This document shows, piece after piece, positions 5,380-8,845 of a stretch of 8,845 nt of DNA; the first letter of the stretch is position 1; the number at the start of each line of letters is the position of its first letter. The stretch is from NCBI GenBank assembly GCA_946481195.1, contig CAMLNG010000129.1, forward strand, positions 1-8,845, read 5' to 3'. Source of the stretch: an uncultured Chromatiaceae bacterium. GTDB lineage: Bacteria; Pseudomonadota; Gammaproteobacteria; Enterobacterales; Alteromonadaceae. Below the pieces are notes generated by a model. The model had not been told where the DNA came from. It saw nothing but the letters and a program-made list of their open reading frames with translations, and searched no databases. Both the position numbers and the translations under genes were made by a program.

Positions 5380-7058
5380 TGGCAACTGCAGAGATTGAAG
5401 TATTGATTGTCGGCTCCGGCGCCGGTGGTGCCATGGCGGCTTATGAGCTGACCCGAAATGGTCACAAAGTGTTGTTACTGGAAGCCGGCCGTGATTACGA
5501 CCCGAAAAAAGAAACGCCGATGTTTAAACGTAACGGCGACGCCCCGTTACTGGGGGCCGCGACGCCGGACAAAGATTTTGGCTTTTATGACGCCACCATC
5601 GATGGCGGCTGGCAAGTGCCGAATGAACCCTATACCAGCGCGCCAGACAGCGAATTTATGTGGTGGCGCGCGCGCATGCTGGGCGGCCGCACCAATCACT
5701 GGGGCCGCTATGCGCTGCGCTTCAGTGAACATGATTTTAAGGGCAAAAGCCGCGACGGCCTCGGTGCCGACTGGCCCTTTGAATACAAAGACATCGCCCC
5801 TTGGTACGATAAAACGGAAGCTTTAGTTGGCGTTTGTGGTACCAATACCGGTCTGGATGATATGCCGCCCTCACCCGATGGCGTGTTACAGCCACCACCG
5901 CAGCCGCGGGTGCCGGAACTGCTGGTCGCTGCCGCAGCAAAAAAACTTGGCATCCCGGCGGTGCCAATGCATCGCGCCGTATTAACCCGCCCGCTGGACA
6001 ACCGCGCCGCCTGCTTTTATGCCACGCCTTGTGGCCACGGCTGTTCAATCGGTGCTGCTTTTCAAACGACCACTTCGCTGCTGCCGATGGCCAAAGCCAC
6101 AGGTCTGTTGGAAGTGCGCACCGATGCGATGGTGAAATCGGTCACGACCGACGACAAAGGCCAGGTCACTGGTGTCAGTTACGTCGACAAAAAAACCGGC
6201 GCTGAACACAGTATCACTGCCAAAGTGGTGATTCTCGCGGCCAGCGCCTGTGAATCCGCCCGCTTGTTACTGAATTCTAAAACAGCACAACATCCCCAGG
6301 GTCTTGCCAACTCCAGCGGTCAGGTCGGTAAAAATCTGATGGACTCCACCGGTGCCAATATCGGCGCTTTAGTGCCGGCATTGCAGGGCCGGCCGATTTA
6401 TAACGAAGACGGTCATACCGCTAACCATTTGTTTATCCCCTGGTGGGGTCACAAAGCTCAGGCAGCAAAACAACTGGATTTCCCGCGCGGTTATCACTTT
6501 GAACTCGGTGGCCGTTTTGGTGAACCGGGCGCCAATATCGACACCGGTCTGCAAGGCTATGGCAAAGAGTTAAAACAACAGGTCAAGCACAAGTACGGCG
6601 CTCATGTGTCTTTTGCGCTACGCGGTGAAATGCTGCCAAATCCGGATTGTTATATGGATATCGACCCGGAAGTGAAAGATAAATGGGGTATTCCGGTGGC
6701 ACGTTTTCACTGGAAATGGTCGGAGCATGAGCTGAAGCAGGTCGCGCATGGCCTGAAAACCGCCAAAGATATTCTGACGCTGATGGGCGCAGAAGTCGGT
6801 GAATTACCTTCACCTGAGCAGGCGATTTTAAAAGGTGGTCAAATCATTCACGAAGTCGGTACCACACGGATGGGGGCATCAAAAACCGACTCTGTCACGA
6901 ACCAATGGGGTCAGACCTGGGACTGCCCGAATTTGTTTGTGATGGATGGCGGTGTATTCGCTTCGAACCCGCATAAAAACTGCACACTGACCATTATGAC
7001 ACTGGCGATGCGCAACTCGTCCTGGTTATCCAGCCAGATAAAACAAGGAGCCCTGTAA
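5379..7058 (+). CDS. GMC-family FAD dehydrogenase, catalytic subunit (glucoside 3-dehydrogenase / gluconate dehydrogenase type)
   Basis: The protein has 559 residues. The FAD-binding Rossmann motif is at 12-17 (GSGAGG), with the ribose-binding Glu35 (LLLEAG). A GMC segment with GGRTNHWGR lies at 102-110. The C-terminal catalytic pair is His491 (IIHEVGTTRMG) and His532 (NPHKN), in the right positions for the GMC active site. Cys212, Cys218 and Cys222 form C-x5-C-x3-C, the arrangement that holds a [3Fe-4S] cluster in membrane-linked FAD glucose dehydrogenases. This points to a respiratory dehydrogenase, not an oxygen-using oxidase. It has no signal peptide; in this family the catalytic subunit is exported folded together with the Tat-signal small subunit, encoded immediately downstream. 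With a DUF1080 gene upstream, C3 oxidation of a glycoside is the best guess; other sugars or polyols are possible. Its start overlaps the preceding stop by one base and has only a weak Shine-Dalgarno, so coupling is likely. Confidence 0.9.
   Translation: MATAEIEVLIVGSGAGGAMAAYELTRNGHKVLLLEAGRDYDPKKETPMFKRNGDAPLLGAATPDKDFGFYDATIDGGWQVPNEPYTSAPDSEFMWWRARMLGGRTNHWGRYALRFSEHDFKGKSRDGLGADWPFEYKDIAPWYDKTEALVGVCGTNTGLDDMPPSPDGVLQPPPQPRVPELLVAAAAKKLGIPAVPMHRAVLTRPLDNRAACFYATPCGHGCSIGAAFQTTTSLLPMAKATGLLEVRTDAMVKSVTTDDKGQVTGVSYVDKKTGAEHSITAKVVILAASACESARLLLNSKTAQHPQGLANSSGQVGKNLMDSTGANIGALVPALQGRPIYNEDGHTANHLFIPWWGHKAQAAKQLDFPRGYHFELGGRFGEPGANIDTGLQGYGKELKQQVKHKYGAHVSFALRGEMLPNPDCYMDIDPEVKDKWGIPVARFHWKWSEHELKQVAHGLKTAKDILTLMGAEVGELPSPEQAILKGGQIIHEVGTTRMGASKTDSVTNQWGQTWDCPNLFVMDGGVFASNPHKNCTLTIMTLAMRNSSWLSSQIKQGAL
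7045..7050 (+). promoter_or_regulatory. Ribosome binding site for the small subunit
   Basis: AAGGAG inside the last codons of the GMC gene, eight bases before ATG at 7059. It supports that start over the later ATG at 7107, which lacks a Shine-Dalgarno. Confidence 0.75.
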
Positions 7059-7841
7059 ATGACCAAAAAAGCTGAACCAGGCGCTGAGCACATTTATCAA
7101 ACCGGCATGACCCGGCGTCAGTCATTGAAACTGATGGCCGCGCTGGCTGCCAGCAGCATGTTGCCGGCATTAAGCGGCTGCGACACCGCCCCGCCTGTAA
7201 CAGATACAGCAAAATCCGCCACACCGACTGCAGCCCTGACGAAAGAACATTGGCCGGATTTAAAGCTCGCGCCTTTAACAGGTCAGGGCTATGGTAAAGA
7301 TCCAAATCTGATTTTGCCGCCCGAATCGCCCTGGCCTTTAACGCTGACGCCAGCGCAGCTGAGTCTTCTGGCGCTAGTTGCCGACATTTTAGTGCCACGC
7401 GATGGCGCTGTGCCATCCGCCAGCGAGGTCGGAGTGCCGACCGTACTCGATGAATGGGTCAGCGCACCTTATCCACGCCAGCAACAAGACCGGGTGACAG
7501 TATTATCTGCCCTCGCCTGGCTTGATGACGAAGCGACGATGCGCTTTGGCAGCAACTTTGCCGGTTTAACGCGGCCGCAGCAGCTCGGCATTTTTGACGA
7601 TATCGCTTTTGATAACGCTGAGACGAAACCGCAGTTCCAGCGCATGGCCAAAGCTTTTGCTTTACTGCGGGGCCTTGTCGTCGCGGCATTTTTTGCCACA
7701 CCTGAAGGCACCAAAGACATTGGTTATCTCGGCAATACCGCCATTGGCGGCGATTATCCGGGGCCAACACCGGAAGCCCGGGCGCATCTGGACAAAATCC
7801 TGACTGAGCTTGGTTTAAAAGAGTTTGCCTGGCAGGCCTGA
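7059..7841 (+). CDS. Tat-exported lipoprotein, gluconate 2-dehydrogenase subunit 3 family (dehydrogenase small subunit)
   Basis: The 260-residue protein begins with a twin-arginine signal: TRRQSLKLM with Arg19-Arg20, a moderately hydrophobic stretch, then LSGC with Cys41, a lipobox. It therefore looks like a Tat-dependent lipoprotein. Asp42 follows the lipidated cysteine; in enteric bacteria Asp at this place keeps lipoproteins in the inner membrane. A Thr/Pro/Ala-rich linker to about residue 60 leads to the subunit 3 domain (PF13618 type) from about 95: LTPAQLSLLALVADILVPRD, then EVGVP at 123-127, and near the end FFATPEGTKDIGYLGN, a family hallmark. In related FAD sugar dehydrogenases this subunit carries the catalytic subunit through the Tat system and stabilises it. 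The ATG directly follows the GMC stop codon. The heme c subunit expected as third partner is absent. Confidence 0.9.
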   Translation: MTKKAEPGAEHIYQTGMTRRQSLKLMAALAASSMLPALSGCDTAPPVTDTAKSATPTAALTKEHWPDLKLAPLTGQGYGKDPNLILPPESPWPLTLTPAQLSLLALVADILVPRDGAVPSASEVGVPTVLDEWVSAPYPRQQQDRVTVLSALAWLDDEATMRFGSNFAGLTRPQQLGIFDDIAFDNAETKPQFQRMAKAFALLRGLVVAAFFATPEGTKDIGYLGNTAIGGDYPGPTPEARAHLDKILTELGLKEFAWQA

Positions 7842-7852
7842 ACCAATATACA
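7825..7852 (+). promoter_or_regulatory. Possible promoter for yghU
   Basis: TTGCCT (7825-7830) and TATACA (7847-7852) are separated by 16 bases, overlapping the end of the small-subunit gene. The start point would fall at the base of the following hairpin. It is a modest match and yghU may instead be read from upstream. Confidence 0.28.
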
Positions 7853-7856
7853 GCCT

Positions 7857-7877
7857 CGCCCGGCTATGCGCCGGGCG
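7857..7877 (+). terminator. GC-rich hairpin at the end of the glycoside operon (terminator-like, no T tract)
   Basis: CGCCCGGC (7857-7864) and GCCGGGCG (7870-7877) form a perfect 8-bp stem with a TATGC loop, 15 bases after the small-subunit stop. No run of T follows, so it is not a canonical intrinsic terminator; it could protect the operon's 3' end, attenuate read-through into yghU, or be a REP-like palindrome. Confidence 0.5.
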
Positions 7878-7907
7878 AACGCGCTGTTAAGCTCGCCGCT
7901 TCACTAC

Positions 7908-7912
7908 CGGAG
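7908..7912 (+). promoter_or_regulatory. Ribosome binding site deciding the yghU start
   Basis: CGGAG, seven bases before ATG at 7920. The longer open frame begins at an ATG (7866) lying in the loop of the upstream hairpin and has no such site, so it is rejected as the start. Confidence 0.7.
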
Positions 7913-7919
7913 TTTTCCT

Positions 7920-8756
7920 ATGACCACCTCTGCATATATTCCACCGAAGGTCTGGCAGTTCGACGCCGAAAATGGCGGCGCTTTTGCCGGCATTAACAGA
8001 CCCACTGCCGGCGCCCGCACTGAAACAACGCTGCCTGTTGGCAAACACGCCTTACAGCTGTATTCGCTGGCAACGCCGAACGGTATCAAGGTCACTATTT
8101 TACTGGAAGAGCTGCTGGAGCTTGGACTCAGCGGCGCAGAATACGACGCCTGGCTGATTGATATCCGCAGTGGCGCTCAGTTTGGCAGTGATTTTGTTGC
8201 CATCAATCCAAACAGCAAAATACCGGCCCTGCTGGACCATAGCAGCACACCGCCGACCCGCTTGTTTGAGTCCGGCTCGATATTGCTGTATCTGGCAGAA
8301 AAATTTGGCGTGTTTTTGGGTGAAAACGCGCCGCAACGCACCGAGATCCTGAACTGGTTATTCTGGCAAATGGGCAGTGCGCCTTTTGTCGGTGGCGGTT
8401 TTGGCCATTTTTATGTGTATGCGCCGGAGAAATTCGAGTACCCCATCAACCGCTATGCGATGGAAACTAAACGCCAGCTTGATGTTCTGGAGCGGCAGCT
8501 GTCGCAACAACCTTATGTCGCCGGAAGCAATTACAGTATTGCTGATATAGCGATCTGGCCCTGGTATGGTCAGCTGGTGCTGGGACAGCTGTATAACGCC
8601 GCAGAGTTTCTTGCCGTGCACGAATACCCGCAGCTGCAAGCCTGGGCTGCACGTATCGCCGCACGCCCTGCAGTACAACGCGGTTTGAGGGTTAACCGCA
8701 ATTGGGGACCAGAAGAGTTACAACTGCCGGAACGGCACAGCAGTGCCGATTTTTAA
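7920..8756 (+). CDS. yghU: YghU-type glutathione transferase / disulfide-bond reductase
   Basis: The 278-residue protein matches E. coli YghU along its length as I recall it, including the family's characteristic N-terminal extension (about residues 1-43, with PPKVW, INRPTAG and LPVGKH). The thioredoxin-like domain follows from about 44: LQLYSLATPNG with the glutathione-contacting Thr52-Pro53-Asn54, NPNSKIPAL with the cis-proline (96-104), and FESGSILLYLAEKFG (116-130). The helical domain contains GGGFGHFYVYAPEKFEY and SIADIAIWPW (206-215). YghU and its relative YfcG have little transferase activity; they reduce disulfides using glutathione in the cytoplasm. The protein is about ten residues shorter than the E. 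coli one at the C-terminus. Although on the same strand as the dehydrogenase operon, it is separated by 78 bp and a strong hairpin, and no functional link is apparent. Confidence 0.94.
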   Translation: MTTSAYIPPKVWQFDAENGGAFAGINRPTAGARTETTLPVGKHALQLYSLATPNGIKVTILLEELLELGLSGAEYDAWLIDIRSGAQFGSDFVAINPNSKIPALLDHSSTPPTRLFESGSILLYLAEKFGVFLGENAPQRTEILNWLFWQMGSAPFVGGGFGHFYVYAPEKFEYPINRYAMETKRQLDVLERQLSQQPYVAGSNYSIADIAIWPWYGQLVLGQLYNAAEFLAVHEYPQLQAWAARIAARPAVQRGLRVNRNWGPEELQLPERHSSADF

Positions 8757-8791
8757 TGCGGCAGCTGATAGGGCGTGTTGACGTTTGGTAT

Positions 8792-8845
8792 TTAAGTTTT
8801 GTTCGAGTTGGCGGCGTTTTGGGCGCGAAACGAGGCGCGTGGCAT
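8792..8845 (-). CDS. Possible C-terminal end of a convergent gene, cut by window edge
   Basis: On the minus strand one frame is open from the right edge for 17 codons (ending AQNAANSNKT) to a TAA at 8794-8792. Another minus frame stays open further, into yghU. Seventeen codons cannot establish a gene, and I recognise no family. It is listed only because the 89 bases after yghU otherwise hold no clear feature. Confidence 0.15.
   Translation of the reverse strand: MPRASFRAQNAANSNKT

Noticed and set aside
5737..6048. 103-codon minus-strand open frame inside the GMC gene.
   Set aside because: Shadow frame opposite strongly conserved motifs, Arg/Pro/Ala-rich, without a start signal.
8815..8838. 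GC-rich inverted repeats after yghU as a terminator.
   Set aside because: The stems are 4-6 bp, alternatives overlap, and no T tract follows on the plus strand before the window ends.

Overview
The window reads as chromosomal DNA of a gammaproteobacterium, probably an Alteromonadales- or Rheinheimera-like aquatic heterotroph. This rests on moderate GC, clear Shine-Dalgarno sites, a SlyA-type regulator, a close YghU homologue and an exported sugar-oxidation module. The taxon is inferred from gene style only. No transposase, integrase, CRISPR array, rRNA or intact tRNA is visible.

Left half (1-4361, all minus strand). From right to left in transcription order: (i) an exported alpha/beta hydrolase with a promoter overlapped by a LacI-type operator; (ii) a tight three-gene unit made of a SlyA/MarR-family repressor, an HlyD-type membrane fusion protein and a 12-TM DUF2955/FUSC-type inner-membrane protein, with 4-bp and 1-bp gene overlaps; (iii) a GNAT acetyltransferase running off the left edge. 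The promoter of unit (ii) carries two TTAG-N4-CTAA sites, one between -35 and -10 and one over the expected start point. These match the known SlyA site type and suggest autoregulation of an efflux pump.

Right half (4681-8756, all plus strand). A three-gene operon encodes an exported DUF1080 protein (3-keto-disaccharide hydrolase family), a GMC flavoprotein with a C-x5-C-x3-C iron-sulfur signature, and a small Tat-exported lipoprotein of the gluconate 2-dehydrogenase subunit 3 family. Together these suggest a periplasmic system that oxidises a glycoside at C3 and cleaves the 3-keto product. The cytochrome c partner usual for such dehydrogenases is not in the window. After a GC-rich hairpin comes yghU, a glutathione-dependent disulfide-bond reductase of the GST superfamily.

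The divergent intergenic region (4362-4680) is the main control hub. It holds the hydrolase promoter and LacI-like operator, a TGCAA-N8-TTGCA palindrome, a possible -10 for the sugar operon and a leader that can fold as a three-way junction. The most interesting candidate system is the 3-keto-glycoside operon with this regulatory region.
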